Shown in pieces: positions 1-14,107 of a DNA stretch of 64,000 bases; the stretch's first letter is position 1; the number at the start of each line of letters is the position of its first letter. The notes beneath the pieces were generated by a model that saw nothing but the letters and a program-made list of their open reading frames with translations, was not told the DNA's origin and did no database searches. The stretch is taken from positions 1 to 64,000 of the forward strand of contig JAQOTA010000065.1 of NCBI GenBank assembly GCA_029532415.1. Direction: 5' to 3'. The position numbers and the translations under genes are program-made. This stretch comes from Marasmius tenuissimus (taxonomy: Eukaryota; Basidiomycota; Agaricomycetes; Agaricales; Marasmiaceae).

Positions 1-231
1 GTGCTTGCATGTCGTGAGTGACGCGGTGAGTACCGTAACTCGACCGTAACCTTTCTTGTCAAGACGAACGTTGTTATCGATACATTCATTCGGGGAATCC
101 CGGTCTACTACCAGATATGGTAAGTCCCCAGCGTAATGTTTTAATCGATCTCCGACGCGCCCCATCGGTTATAAAGCCATCGCGCTTGACTCGCCTCCTC
201 CATCAACTTTTCACTCACATCCACAATCACC
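1..231 (+). promoter_or_regulatory. GAPDH promoter and 5' leader
   Basis: No coding potential is seen. A TATAAA box at 170-175 lies about 57 bp before the GAPDH start codon, followed by a C/T-rich leader ending in CACAATCACC just before the ATG. This fits the strong core promoter expected of a highly expressed glycolytic gene. The window begins inside this promoter, so upstream elements are not visible. Confidence 0.6.
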
Positions 232-1737
<1,506 letters not shown>

Positions 1738-2389
1738 AATGCTCCTTTACTGTTTTGGTCACCTAATCGCTCATAGACACTAGAAGAGAAGAGGAGATGC
1801 TTGTACTCGAACCAAAGTAAACCATAGCTGTTGTATTACTGTACCCTCAAAATGAATCTGGTTGGAGGATTCCATCGATGGAGGCCCGAGGCCTGAGGTC
1901 TGAGTACTTGAGTACTGAGTATACTGTATTCTGGTTCGGGCTTTGCGGGACGTTCAGACGTGAAATATTCGGCAAATGCCGAGGCCTGCCCTCAGTGTGC
2001 TGTGCGTCCGCTCAGGGTGTGTCCCTATATGTCCAATGCCACCACGATCGACTCACAACTCCTCGATAGCCCATTAACCTCTCGCGTCCTTGCTCATTCT
2101 GCCCGTTCTGAAGATGACAAGGCTATCTCAGGGCTCGGAATATGATGCCAAGTCTTGTATAGTTGGACCTCAAACGATATAAACACCGGTTAGCCCACGG
2201 TTACGGGGTCGTCGCCTGTGTTTTTCGACAACCGATCTCTCGTTGCGAACGAGCGGAGGCTCAGAAGGGGTCTCGGTGAACTCCTTAGCCGTGCGATATA
2301 TAAGGAGGCATTACCGACGGAGGAACATTTTATCGGTCCTTTTTCTGACCCCTCATTCGCAAATCACTTCAGATTCCTCTGAAGTACCA
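1738..2389. other. Intergenic between GAPDH and F-box gene
   Basis: Holds the GAPDH 3' untranslated region and then the F-box promoter. A 19-bp motif with two AGTACT palindromes separated by TG occurs at 1901-1919 and again near 14.6 kb. A TATATAA box at 2297-2303 lies about 90 bp before the F-box start codon. No gene is supported here. Confidence 0.5.
1901..1919. repeat. 19-bp motif, first occurrence
   Basis: TGAGTACTTGAGTACTGAG, two AGTACT palindromes separated by TG. An identical 19-bp sequence is at 14556-14574. Confidence 0.6.
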
Positions 2390-3618
2390 ATGGTGGCCAT
2401 TCCTGTCGCTACAGCACCTTTTTTACCCCCAGAAATTACGGACTCTGTCATCGACTATTGCCATTCTGACTCTCGCATCCTTGCCCTCTGTTCGCTTGTC
2501 TGCAAAGCTTGGTATGCTAGTACCAGGTACCACCTTTTCGGGGTAGTCAGGCTGTCGACAGTCAAGAAGGCCTCAAGGTTTACGAATCTACTCGAGTACC
2601 GCCCCTCCGAGCCATCTCTACACATAGCTCCTTTTCTACGACACCTCACGCTACACATAGCTCCTGAACAGCCTCTGGCTCCCTGGTTTCATTGGGGCGT
2701 TGCCGGAATACATCCCATTGGTCGACTCTGAACGTCTTCTGTCGTGGGTACCACTTGACTCCAGAGATCAGAAGCAGGTTTGCACAGACTTTCAAGTCAA
2801 TCACGTCTCTCGGGCTTCACGAGACTACGGCACTCGCCAAGTCGTTGGCACGAGATGTAGAATTTATCTGCGCTTTCGCAGAACTGAAGAGGGTATTTTT
2901 GTCTGGAGATCATTACCGTGATACGGTGATCGATATTGGGAAGGCGCGGCTTCCGAGTCGGGTTGAGAAGCTGGAGATTGATCTTGCGAGTTCTGCGACG
3001 GAGTCGTTGATGGGGTGGTTGCTTGCTCACGAGCCCGTGGTGCCGACGGTGTCTGGGCTGCATCTGTTTCGGGTTACGGATAATACGGTGCCTGCCCTGG
3101 GAGAGTATATTCAGAGGTGTCGAGATTCGTTGGAAGATTTGATGTTGCTTCTGTATCAACGTCGTACGAATGCAGGTGAGGATCAACGAGTCTCGTACGG
3201 AGTTCATTTCATCGAATCTTTTTTTGGAACAGCCGATCTTGACCTGAGCCAGCATGTTGGGCTACGTAGTGTGTATCTGAGTGCGTCTGGGTCGGAATCC
3301 ATTCGTACAATCTCCGATATCCTGACGCCTCTTATCGCGGGTGAGATGAAGAGCACACTGGCGAGGCACATTGTGCTTCGAATCTCGACGTTCGAAGCGG
3401 ATAATGTGTACGATTGGGCGATATTGGACAGGGTGTTGTCGTCGAACGGAGGGTCACCTCCGCCGAAGATAACGGTGGTCATGGACCAGGATGGGGAGTA
3501 CGAGAGCAAGCTTAGGAACAGGTTATCTGTGTGCGCGGCGCGAAAACAGCTCAGTTTTGTTCGACACGGGGCCGCCGGGAACGCCGGTTTTGGTTATGTT
3601 GAAGAAGTAGTTCATTAA
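2390..3618 (+). pseudogene. F-box protein gene with two frameshifts
   Basis: F-box proteins recruit substrates to SCF ubiquitin ligases, and this family is greatly expanded in Agaricomycetes. The ATG at 2390 sits in a good context (CCAATGG). The first frame begins MVAIPVATAPFLPPEI and carries an F-box of about 45 residues with the LCSLVCKAWY core, then a region like the usual LRHL...W continuation. At 2693-2697 (a run of four G) coding shifts by one base into the frame reading ALPEYIPLV. Near 2754 it shifts again into the frame reading LTPEIRSRFAQTF, which stays open for about 285 codons to the TAA at 3616-3618. No good intron joins these segments without deleting conserved-looking residues. 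It is therefore a recent pseudogene, or two single-base assembly errors. The C-terminal part resembles the diverged leucine-rich-like region of these proteins. Confidence 0.65.
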
Positions 3619-4463
3619 TGTGCTATTCCCGAAGGTGCGTGCTCGAGATTTCATTTCTGACAATGGTTCCTAACGCTGTGTCATTCAGAACGTTTGATAG
3701 GATGATTTCTAATTATAATGGTTCAATCTAAATTGCCGTCTAATGAAGCTAAAGATAGCGGGGCGCTGACGCCATACTAATAGATTGTATGTTTTGACGC
3801 GATGAATTCTGCAAAGACACGTCGTCTGGGCGTATCAGTCGAAAATCTAACAGAAGTCAAAGCACGAGATTGACCGAATGGATATTCTCAACAGTAAGTG
3901 GTGGGAGGTAATGAGGTCGTATGTAAACGAAAACACCATGGGTAGGCCTCGAGGCGGTCAGGCAACAAACTCTTCCTGATTCCTCCATCGCGTTAGCAAT
4001 ACCTGGAAACAAGGGTACCCTCGACCCGAATCGTGCCATTAGAGTGCAGGCTATCCAAAGGAGACTTCTATCCGACCATTTCGCTCAGTGAATGATCGAG
4101 TTCACGCTGCGATTTCGGGATAGGGCAGTGATTTGGGTACAATGAGGGCTGCCAGCTCGCTGAATCAGGACACGGATAAGGAAAATATGAAAGGAGACGA
4201 GAGTAAAGGACGTCAGTTTGGCTCAGGGAGTCGAAAGTAGGGTACTTGCGGGGGGCAGTGAGCAATGGTATTGCCAACAAGAATGGAAGGCTGGGGGAGG
4301 GAGGGCACATATGACGATTTTGGATTAGTGAGTTTCTTGTAATGGAAAAAAAGTTCTCACACTTCCCACTCAATTGGGTTGTCGTCAATTGCTTCTCCAT
4401 TTTCTCCACACACTACCTCACTACTCATATTTCTTCATTCCTAACGTTCTATGAGAACGAGAA
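3619..4463. other. Intergenic, no gene seen
   Basis: AT-richer than the neighbouring genes. Short open frames on both strands lack start context, splice structure or a recognisable motif. It contains the 3' flank of the F-box gene and the promoter of the next gene. Confidence 0.4.
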
Positions 4464-7400
4464 ATGTCTGTTAGGGACTCTGGCATAGTGTGCGTAGCTC
4501 TCATTCACTATGAAATATTTTTACTCACGCGTTTCTTGTCAGCAGTATCGAGGAACCAGTTCCCATCGTCTTCCCAACACCGGAAATTCTGTTAGAAAAT
4601 CCTCCAACTCCCCCAAAAGATACGCCAGTGAAGTCTCCTCCCAAACGGCTCGCTGAAAAGTCATCAATTGCTCGTGTACGAGACAGAGCAAAGACCCTTT
4701 CCCAAGCACCTCCTTCGACTCTCGTCAAGCTTCTCCTCAGCGAAGAAACCACAACCAAGAAGACGAGCCACCTTCTCTCACAGGCCGTAGAGCAGCTCAG
4801 TACCGCCTCTCAGCGTGCAGCAGATGCAGAGGCCTCTCGCCGAACGCTCCAGGTCCAAACACTCCTCGAACGCACAAAACGGGATCAAGAGGTTGCCTTT
4901 GCCCAAGAAGAGGCAATACGGGCGAAGAATGAACTCGATTTCTACAAACGGAAGCTACAGGAAACTCAAGATGAAGCTACTCGAGCACAGCAGGGTATGC
5001 AAGCCATACAGAAACGTCAAGCGGAGGCAGAGCGTAATGCCGCGCAGGCTCGGGCTATCGCGAGGAAGTATCGCGGGCAGAATATGAAGATGATGGCGAA
5101 GGAGCAAGGCAAGCTAGAGGGATTCAGGGAAGGACTACGCCTGGGCAGGGAAGTTATCGGTGCGAAGTACGCGTTGGAGTACGATGTGGATGGTCAAGAT
5201 ACGGGGAGTGCCTACATCGAGGAATACTTCGAAAGCACAGAAGGAAGTCCAACTACCGCTCATGGCACGCCTCGCACTCAGCCGCGACGGCGTGATGACC
5301 GACGGTCGTCCAAAAAACCATCTAGAAAGCATGAGGACCGGACACGAAGTCTTGGAGGTTCGGAAAAGCACAGACCTCGTCAACAGGACAGAGGTAGCAA
5401 TGGAAGCTCAACTCCGAGAGGAGAGCCTACTGTTATACCCCCGACACCCCCAAGTAATGCCGAGCCATCCCCAGCACAAACACCGACACCTGTGCCGAGA
5501 GAACCTCCAACACCGACCAGTGAAACTCCTCAGCCAACTCCTTTGCCATTGACACCACCATCAATTAGAGCTCAAGAGCTCACACTTAGCACTCCGACCA
5601 CCCCGGTGGCTCCTCAGCCTCCTTCGCAATACACTCACTCTCCTCAGAGCGGCAGTGGTCCAGGGACCCCCAGAATACCCTTTCCTGACCCTAAAACATA
5701 CCCAACCTCGCCTGTTTCTTCTGGACGTTCCCAGGACAGCCATCCTCGGTATGAACCTTCCCCAGCAGAACCAGAAGTCATAGCTATTAGGAACCCAGCC
5801 TATCCCCAGTCTGTTCATTCAGAACAACGCTTGTCATCCCACTCCCTCGCGTCTCCTCTTCATGTCTCCCGAAGATCACACCCGGTAATCTATGTTTATG
5901 GCCAGCAAACACCATCCCAGAACAGCATTGCGAGTCCTCTTGTCGATGACGTTTCACTTCACAACCAAGAATATGTCCCCATGCCACCCCCTCCCCCATC
6001 CGTCAGTTCCCCTGGCTCGCAAAGGTCTCCGGAGATCCAGGCACCTCTGCCGTCATCGGGCTTACAGGATCGGGAGGCTGACCGAAGACGAGAGGCAGAA
6101 GTTAGCACGCCTTCTACTATGACTGGTATTGTCGGACTTAGAACGTTCCCTTCTTACGTCCCGACAGCCTCCTCTTCAGGAGGGGGAGCTGACGTTGGAG
6201 GTCGTGCGCCTAGTGTTGCCGGTAGTGCTTCAGGCAGTGTAAGCGGTGCCCAACCTCCAGTAAATCATGCCGGGAGTGTGCGTTCTAATGGCTCTGGAGA
6301 GCAATGGCACGGAGGTAGAGGAAGGAGAATCTTGAGCACTATAGATGAGCAGTCAAGGGAGGGATCGCCTCCTAGGTTAACACCAATGCATACGGGCACT
6401 TCTGTTCAGAGCAGCCAGAGTCAGGCGCGAGTGAAAGAATGGCGGAGGAGTCTGAGTGCAAGTGATGTACGTTCTTATTTTCTGTGGTCCATAGGTTTCT
6501 GAGCTGAACAATTTCGCCCCAGTCTTCGCCGTCGGAAACCAAACCTTCGTCACCGATGCACACTGGGTCCACGTTCTACGCTCACGCTCCGCCTCCAAGC
6601 GTGGTCAGCCAGAGTACACTCGCTAGTAGCACCTTCCCCGTTGAGACAGACTTACGGAGACGGCGATCTTCTAGCAGTAAGACGGCCAGCATTCACATCG
6701 AGGTTGAACCTCCGGTGAGCCTTTTGCTTTGTCAAAGACTTGAGAACGTACTAAGCATTTTCTAGTCGCGCGCTACCTCAGATGGCAGACGTACACCCGT
6801 TCCAGGAAGCCCACGTAGCTTTGGATTCTCGGCTCCCCCCGACTCAACCCCTCGAGAGGGTCGCTTCCCATCTGATCCTCGACCACGACCGGGCTATCTC
6901 AGTCCGAATCGTTCACCTATGGATTTGGTACCCATTCAAGAAACAGGGTCAGGTCCCAATGAACCGCCTGTGATTCCTGGACAAATTCCCAGGCCTCCTA
7001 TACCTAGCAATCGGCCATCTGGCCCACCAGCTACTTCGGTGCCCATGAATGGATTTAGACCCGGCCCGCAAGCACCTCCTCACATTTACGCAAACGGCCA
7101 GTTCCCATCAAATTTCGTACCACAGGCGTCAACTCCACGAAGCGTTCCTCTTGCGCGTCCCGCGGAACCTGCCGATTCGGATGAGGATTCCGAGGATGAG
7201 GATGAATCAACTACGTCTTCGAGGCGTGACCTCATGCACTCATTGTATGGGGGCGGTAAAGCATCCGATATCCCCCCAGGGACCGTGAGCGGTGGTACGC
7301 CACAGGTTTCGTGGAAGTCACCTTCCCAGGGTGGCTCTTACGAGTCATGGCCGCCTAATCCACCACCCGTGGGGCCGTCCACCATGTCTCCCGCCTCTGC

Positions 7401-8022
7401 CTCGCCGAATCCTCTTCCAAGACCTCCTCAACAGGTGTCGGGATCTGCTCCTCCCAGCTGGGGAGCGCCTACTCCGAGCAACTCTCCATACGTCCAGCGT
7501 GGGCCTGCCGGAGCATCTACTAGCGCTCGTTCTGCTCAACCTGTTCCCGCCCCAAACTCCATATTGAAGAAACCTAATGACGTTGCATGGGGGGCACAAC
7601 CTAAGAAGGTTTCGACGTCCGCAGCCGGTGGGACGCCCCGACTTGGTGGACCTTCATTCACACCAAGGACCGCTGGGACTCCCCGACTTGGAGCAATGTC
7701 TCCATCTATCTTTGCTTCCTTAGAACGAACACTCCCGCCTGAAGCCAGTCCGCGGAGCAAACGGTCAAGTCTACACGCTGGTACGACTCCGCTGTTCACT
7801 GCTAGCCCGATTCCGGGTGCTGCAGGCAGCAACAGTGGGAGGAGCAGTCGAAATGGGAGCGAGGACGATGACGACGACCGTTTTGATCCCCAGACTCAGG
7901 TGAATACGTTGGCTAATTCGGGAGGACTCCCCAGAACGGTCAGGATGGGGACGAAGGTGCAGGTCGGGGTGGCGGGTGGTTCTCCGTATCGTCCGCCTGC
8001 CACGATGCCTTTGTACAAGTGA
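4464..8022 (+). CDS. Large Pro/Ser-rich disordered protein with N-terminal coiled coil
   Basis: No domain is recognised. Four exons are joined: 4464-4489, 4546-6466, 6523-6714 and 6766-8022, giving about 1130 residues. After a short Pro-rich start, residues of roughly 35-190 form a long charged coiled coil rich in Glu, Gln, Lys and Arg, including a stretch of the type QKRQAEAERNAAQARAIARK. The rest is low-complexity Pro/Ser/Thr with many SP and TP sites, basic patches, and an acidic run (DSDEDSEDEDES) at about 7175-7215. A SILKK motif (7558-7572) matches the short docking motif for protein phosphatase 1. The composition suggests a phosphoregulated scaffold or cytoskeletal/cell-polarity protein, but that is inference. 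The start MSVRDSGI is chosen because the next exon is open and in phase. Two separate genes are possible but less likely, since both later introns keep frame. Confidence 0.75.
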
Positions 8023-9159
8023 TGATTTTGGTGTTCGTGGTGTTTCTCTTCTGGAACTTTGGATAATCGTTATCTTGGATATTTGGTTGTTAGTCGTATT
8101 GTTATTGCTATCTTTTGTATGGATATGGTAAGTATATCTTCTTGGTTTACTAGTAGGAATGATTGTCAGTATATGGAACTCCTTGGTACTGTATGTACAC
8201 CCGGACTATGTAGGATTTGAACATGATGGAAGGCTGTCTTTCCCCCGAGTTGTCAGCCGCTCTGTTCTGATCAAATCTGTAAGCCCTCGAACTTGCCGCC
8301 TTGCATCGCCCTTGAGTTCGAAGTCTTCGAACCTTTATTTACTTTGACGCCGTGGTATAAAAAGCTTAAACGCCAACGTCGACCCAATACAATGCACACT
8401 CGAGTCTCGGCGCGATCGTGTGGGTCACCGATCAGTTTACCATACGCCCTGCTAGTCTTCCCGCTACTGCCGTTGCAGGTGGGTAGTTCCCGGTTCTCTC
8501 GTACCCACCTTCCAAGAGCAGCTTCCGGACCTCCGACATCCATAGCTCAAACACATCATTTCTTCTTCACGAGATTGAACGTACCTCATCGCGCCCCGTG
8601 AATTGTCTCCACACTCCCACCCCGCTTTCACCATCACTGGCCTCCAGGAGTCAAGTTAAGGGCGATCCTGGGATGACATGGATATTTTCATCTTGGCTCC
8701 TAATAGGACGAAGGGAGTTGTGGAAGGCAATATCATATCGCGGTGATCGACCCCATGAATAACACCCTGGAGTAACATGTTCATGTCAACGTTGCTAAGT
8801 ATCTATCAAGTTTTCGACTTGATCACGAACTGTCAGGACTCAGTCTTATCCCATGGGCCTCCAGCCACCACAAATCCCGGACGTGGGGGGACGTGGGAAG
8901 ATAACAGAGTTAACCTCTTGACACATGCCAATACCTTCGCGGCCCTTAAAATGATTTCTGATGCTTTTGACATTCGTGCCGACCCCCCAACGCTCAACCC
9001 TGCCCAGCGCCATGGCTTTGAACCGGATTTACTGACCGGCCTAGCCTGGAGAATCGAAATCGGACTTTCATCCTCGTTGACGTTCTTCCACCCCCATCCA
9101 ACTCACCACCGTACGCACTCACAACCCAGCCAGCTCCCCAGTCATCGCATTGGGAAGAA
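8023..9159. other. Intergenic, possible small ORF
   Basis: Contains the 3' flank of the Pro/Ser-rich gene and the promoter of DUF6533 copy A. A TATAAAAA box near 8356 precedes an ATG at 8392 that opens about 70 codons with a hydrophobic stretch (PYALLVFPLLPLQ). It is too short and unsupported to call a gene. The longer frame at 8777-9190 runs through the start of copy A in another frame and is not believed. Confidence 0.3.
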
Positions 9160-11120
9160 ATGGGGGATGCATTTCACGCACTGGCACTGACAGACTCGGA
9201 ATTGAAATTACTGTCAAGTTGTATTTCGGATGAGCGATTTGGAAAGGTAAGTCTCATTTTTTCTGGAGTTATTCTTCGCCCTCAATGGTTTTGCTAATCA
9301 ATGTCAATACTCAGGGGCTTCAATGTATGTTTTACGGCTTGACTGTCAGCGGAGGAGCTATAGGATGACTGAAGATTTTCGCGTTGGCAGATGCTAGTTG
9401 TGCTCTATTCGTGCGTTCATACTTCAGGGTCCCTCAAACCATAACATTTTCATTGATAGACATATTCTTTCTATCTCCCTTTACGACAGCTCTTCGATTA
9501 CGCTTTGACCGTTTACAATGAGGTGGGTCTTCCGAACATCTCGAAAGATCGATTCTGGACTGACTTGTCGAATTTCAACATAACACAACTATCCAGATTC
9601 GATTTCTCTGGTGGTCGAAACGCGTTACGCTCAGCGCCGTTGCGTTTGTGATTGCACGATATTCTGCGATGGCTGGCACAATTATCACTTTGCTCCCCGT
9701 GCGTGCCATTGGTGTCTTGGCATCTCCGTGATCTTACCGGGACTGGTTTTGTGCAGGACATCTCAGTCGGTCTGGATGGCACAACTACAAGTAAGCCCAA
9801 TATTCGGTCTTCCGCATTCGACAAACTTCATTGACCAGCCCAAACTCGAAGTTCTCCGTTTGGTCGCAATAGTATTTTCGGAATGTGCGTTCTGAGTCTT
9901 TATATGATCCTCGGATACTCGTGACTCACATCTTCGGCCCGACTCTCTACTATTTAGTCATTGTCGCAGTCAGAACTTGGGCTATATGGAGCAGAAATCG
10001 TAAAATCCTGTATACCCTGGTTATATTTTCCGCGGTAAGTCAATGTCACCAATCAAAATGTCCGATTCGGACTGGGGTCGGTACTTAAGTACTTATTGAC
10101 CGTGTTCGCGCTTTACTCCAGACTGCTGTCATACCTGCAGCTATAATTGTATACCGGGGCGTGAAGACGAGTCGGGGTCAGTCAGTCTTGTGCTTTCTCT
10201 TTGCGAAATGAGCCTCTTGCTGATTACTCACGGTTGGTAGATGTACCCCTCGTACCTTCGGTCTCGCTCGACCTATGTAAGGTGATAATCAACAACGTCA
10301 CAGGGGCGGCTTGGGTCGTTCCCTATGTCCTGACGATCATATACGAAATAGGTAAGAGAGCGCCTACATAGCTTGCGCCTTCAATTCAGTGCTCCGTCTC
10401 TACTGACACATGGTGTTCACATAGTTACGCTCTCCCTTTCGTTGATCAGGATAACTAGATGGCGGAGAACAATACCAGAGAGTATGCGAGCACCGTTGTT
10501 GGATACGTTATGGCGGGATGGTACGTTACTTCTCCTCCTCCTCCTCCACCCGCCGAGTGACATCTGATTGGTAGGCGTGTTGTACTTTACATTCATGCTT
10601 GGTGAGCTACTGCACTCTTCTCCTGAGGACCCCGTCATTCTGAATCTCACTCGTTGGGACCTGGTAGTCTTGGGCTTTATGAATATCGCCCTAGTCACGA
10701 ATCCTGATGTGAGTAAATTCGGGCTCTCGTCGTGCATAGCCCAGTGGCTCACCCGTCAACGACAAGGCACTTCAACTGCGCACGGGAGGAGCGCAGTGAG
10801 TTTGATCTTCTTTTCCTATGACTGACAACTTACAGACGATGGAAACAGCCTCCAGGCCGTACTCCACAGCATTCTATCGACCCGAATTGTCCTGGTACAG
10901 CACGCTTCAACCTTACTTCGGGGTCTGTCGCTGACACTGTACATGAACATCACAGCACCTCGCCTCCTCGCAAGACCCAAGAGACATAACAGCCCCCGGA
11001 TGCTCTGTATACAACACGGGAACGGACATCCAGTTCACCACACAACTCTCTATCACAGATGAGGACGGTCATGGTATCTCGAGGACTTGGCGACAAGCCG
11101 CGTCGGAAGGAGGAGGGTGA
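9160..11120 (+). CDS. DUF6533-type seven-helix membrane protein, copy A
   Basis: Integral membrane protein of the mushroom-expanded DUF6533 type, function unknown. Sixteen small exons are joined. Exon 1 starts MGDAFHALALTDSELKLL, exon 2 is 10 nt (9315-9324), exon 3 is 20 nt (9391-9410). The DUF6533 signature follows as LFDYALTVYNE then IRFLWWSKRVTLSAVAFVIARY. Later hallmarks are VRTWAIWSRNRKILY (third helix and loop), VVPYVLTIIYEI, and APLLDTLWRDG. The final exon begins HLASSQDPRDITAP and ends in TGA at 11118-11120. The structure matches copies B-G exon for exon, but the sequence is clearly more diverged and closer to the general family, so it may be the older relative from which the array type split. 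Seven hydrophobic segments are counted by eye. It could be a receptor or sensor, but no ligand or partner is evident. Confidence 0.85.
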
Positions 11121-11659
11121 AGTGGGATGTTGACGAAGATGAGGTTTCATCACTTCTTGCGAACGGCGACCTCATACGCCCGAGTCGAGTTGTAAGGATT
11201 CGAAGGTCACAGGGACGCCATATACAAGGTACCCGGACTAGGACATAGGAGCTCGACGGGCAACATGAAGTGCCGCCGATATGGAGGCGCGAGATATCAC
11301 AATATGCATCACGCATCTGGCCCGACTGGTGGTGACTGGTGACGACGATGCTACATAGCACAAATGGACGACTCAGGAGGATGAAGGGTTCACTCTCTGT
11401 CCATGCTCGGACAGTGAAACAAGCTGAGTACGTGTTCCGGGGGGGCGGGCGCGTTAGAATGTTCGGATGTACATGTACAGTTGAAAGCCCATTAGGCCTC
11501 AAGGGAAATCCTTATATTATAGCAGATAACTCAGTCGTGCAGCGTCGACATACAACATTCAAACATGACCATTTGACACATAAGACCACTTCCTTACTTC
11601 CCTACTCGGGCTCACGACTGAATAACGACATGACCTGCGACTTGAGATCCTCCGCTTCA
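11121..11659. other. Intergenic between convergent genes
   Basis: Lies between the 3' ends of DUF6533 copy A and the NACHT gene. The open frame of 149 codons on the minus strand shows no family motif and overlaps the copy A last exon. Nothing else is supported. Confidence 0.4.
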
Positions 11660-14107
11660 CTAGCGTATTGTTCTGGACACGTCTATGGGGGTCTCTATTG
11701 TGAGCCTCGATGGACAGAGCAGTGTTTCAAGTAATATGGTTGGACATACCTCAAGCCAATCGAGCAACTTAGTTTGATGCCTCTGGTTCATCTCACTCCA
11801 CCACCTGTAGTGCGTATTCATACCGCGACCGAGTGAAAACAGTATCCGACATTGAGTGAACAGCTCCGGCCCAAATGCACAATGCTGGAGTAATGAGGAA
11901 CCGATCAAATTCTCGAACGGGATGTGGTGCCAGCCCGCCGCCCAATGCGTGGGCTCTGATAGAAGAATCTTCACTGTTCGTAGACAGGCCGCTTCGTAAT
12001 GTTTGTGAGCGTAAGAAGACGAGGCCAAGTCTGGGGCCGAGTTGCAATGGCAATCCGTGATCCTGAACGTGAACGGGTGCGGAGGGTTCTTCAAAAAGTC
12101 TCTGAAAAATAGGTATTCCCAGTTTCTGTAATCGCTGACTCCGAAAATGGCGGCGCGCTCCAATATATCGAATTTGATGGGGTCCTCCTCGGATAAACGC
12201 GACGATTCGAGGTGAAAGTGTTTCGGTCGATTTTGGAAACGGGCAATGATGTCAGGGTCCACATCGTGAACCTGTTTGGAGTGAGTGCTGCAACCTGGGA
12301 CTTTCTGGGATCAGAATGAGGAAGGGAACATACATTTGACTTTTGCAACCACGATACCAGGCCTCCGAATACTTGAGTCCAACTTCCCCCATGACACAGT
12401 GAAACAGCGCTAAGCTCTACATTTTGAAGGCACGTCAGCAACTCCTGGCTGGGCTGACAGAGCTCAAGGCAAAAAGGGATCCATTTGGTGAACAGCGGTT
12501 CATGCTCGCTCTGAAACAACTGGTGAAAGCTGCGGGAAAGGTCAGAAGTGAGATGATGCGAGCGGAATGTCATTGAGAAACAACGCAGTGCCCACCTGTA
12601 TCGTCTAAGCTTTGCAGGTGTAAGGGCTTGTAGCCACTGCGGCGCGAGGAATTGGGCTTGAGTCCGCCGATCAATGAAGAAGATCCCAGAACGTGTCCGA
12701 TCGAAAAGATAATCTCGGAACGAGTTGTGGAATGCTCTGATTTTGTTTCGACCACCCTGCATGTCGAGTACGGAGTGCATCGCACGTAATGTCAAATCTA
12801 CGTCCCCTGGAGTGAGGTCCAGCAAGACTTCAACTAATTCAGGAGAAGGCGGTAGATAATCTCCAGCGATAAAAATCGCTGCAAGAACCGAGAGGAGTTT
12901 CTCGCGATTAGGATTGTCAGAAAGGATAATGTGGTACAGTCGGTCAAGTTCGGGGAAGGGCGACCGGGAGTTTGACGACTGGTTCCTGATGGTATAGCTA
13001 AGAAGAACATGAAGTTGGTCCAGAGGGTTCGAATAAGGAAGCCTGACAAACTTCACGGCGGTTGCGGCATAGACAAACTGACGGGAGGATTTCTGTACAA
13101 GGTGCGACAACTCCAGGTTCGACGGCCACGGTGATGGGAATGGGAGCCGTGCAAACTTTGGATTTTTGCGTATGTTCTGGAACTCATGGAGGAAATACCG
13201 CTCTATATCCTGATCCGTTTGTGAGGCATAGTCCAACGTAATACATTTGGTTGACTGGCCGATATCCTCGTCAAAGGTCTCCCGAATCCACGCCTCCGGA
13301 CGACTGCAGATCAGGAACTTCAGAGGAGGATAAGTCCAAGGTGCCAACTGTTGGTAGGAAGAGAGAATAGTCGCAAGGATATGCTTCTGTGTGTCCTCAT
13401 CGCCACACTCGTCCAGCCCATCTATAATGACCAAGTTCGGAACTTTTTGTAGCGATCTCCGCTCAGACTCTAACCGTTTCGCCTCCAGAGATGGTTTCCA
13501 GACAAGCTCTCGGAACTGATCTTCCAAGTTGGCCTCCAGTATTGTCGGATTCTGAAAGATCCGTTGGTTTATGAAGGCTCGAAGCGAGGGTATCTTTGAT
13601 ACAAGGCCGAGTGCAATGCTCAGCGCGAGGGCATTGGGATTGTTCCGCCTGGGGTCTGATCTGAAGAAGAAGAAAGACGCTACAAGCCCGTCTTCTTCGC
13701 AGGATTTGGCAACGGTCATCGCAATGGCCGATTTCCCAACGCCTGCTGTGCCGCAGAGCCAACATATCGGAACGGAGGGGTCGCCAGAAAGCCTCCATTC
13801 ATGAATTTCCCCGAGAGGCTCCCGACGAGTTCCTTCCAAACATTTTCCTCGGGCAAACTGCTGTTTTGACGTGTGGGAAGCTTCTACACCCGCAACTGCA
13901 TCGTATAGCTTTCTCAAGTGTGCTATGCACAAGAGAGTCAGTCAATCAGGCTTGGCGTGTCATTTTCGAAACAATTTGATAGAACGCACGAAAGGGGTCC
14001 ATTGTGCTATTATTGATTTGCACAAAATTGCCTCCGTTGTGGATGTTGAAATTGCCCGACCCGTTGTGAACATTGTGATCTCTGGCATAAAAAGCATTTT
14101 GCGCCAT
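11660..14107 (-). CDS. NACHT-domain NLR-like NTPase
   Basis: STAND-class signalling ATPase/GTPase, the fungal counterpart of innate-immunity NLRs, presumed cytosolic. Exon 1 (14107-13990) encodes 37 residues rich in Asn, Gly and His with repeated HNxxG/GNF units. A 67-bp intron (13989-13923) leads into an HLRKLYDAVAGVEASH segment, common before fungal NACHT domains. Walker A is GTAGVGKS at about residues 95-102, and Walker B is LVIIDGLDEC at about 200. A DYLFD motif typical of the winged-helix end of these proteins occurs near residue 430. A second intron removes most of 12325-12263, rejoining at VDPDIIARFQNRPKHF. The total is roughly 800 residues. The C-terminus shows no WD40, ankyrin or TPR repeats, only a helical region. 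A further intron near the end (GTATGT after LLDWLE) would give a slightly shorter C-terminus, stopping about 30 bp earlier. Confidence 0.88.

Noticed and set aside
8777..9190. Frame of 137 codons before DUF6533 copy A
   Set aside because: Overlaps the start of copy A in another frame and has no motif.
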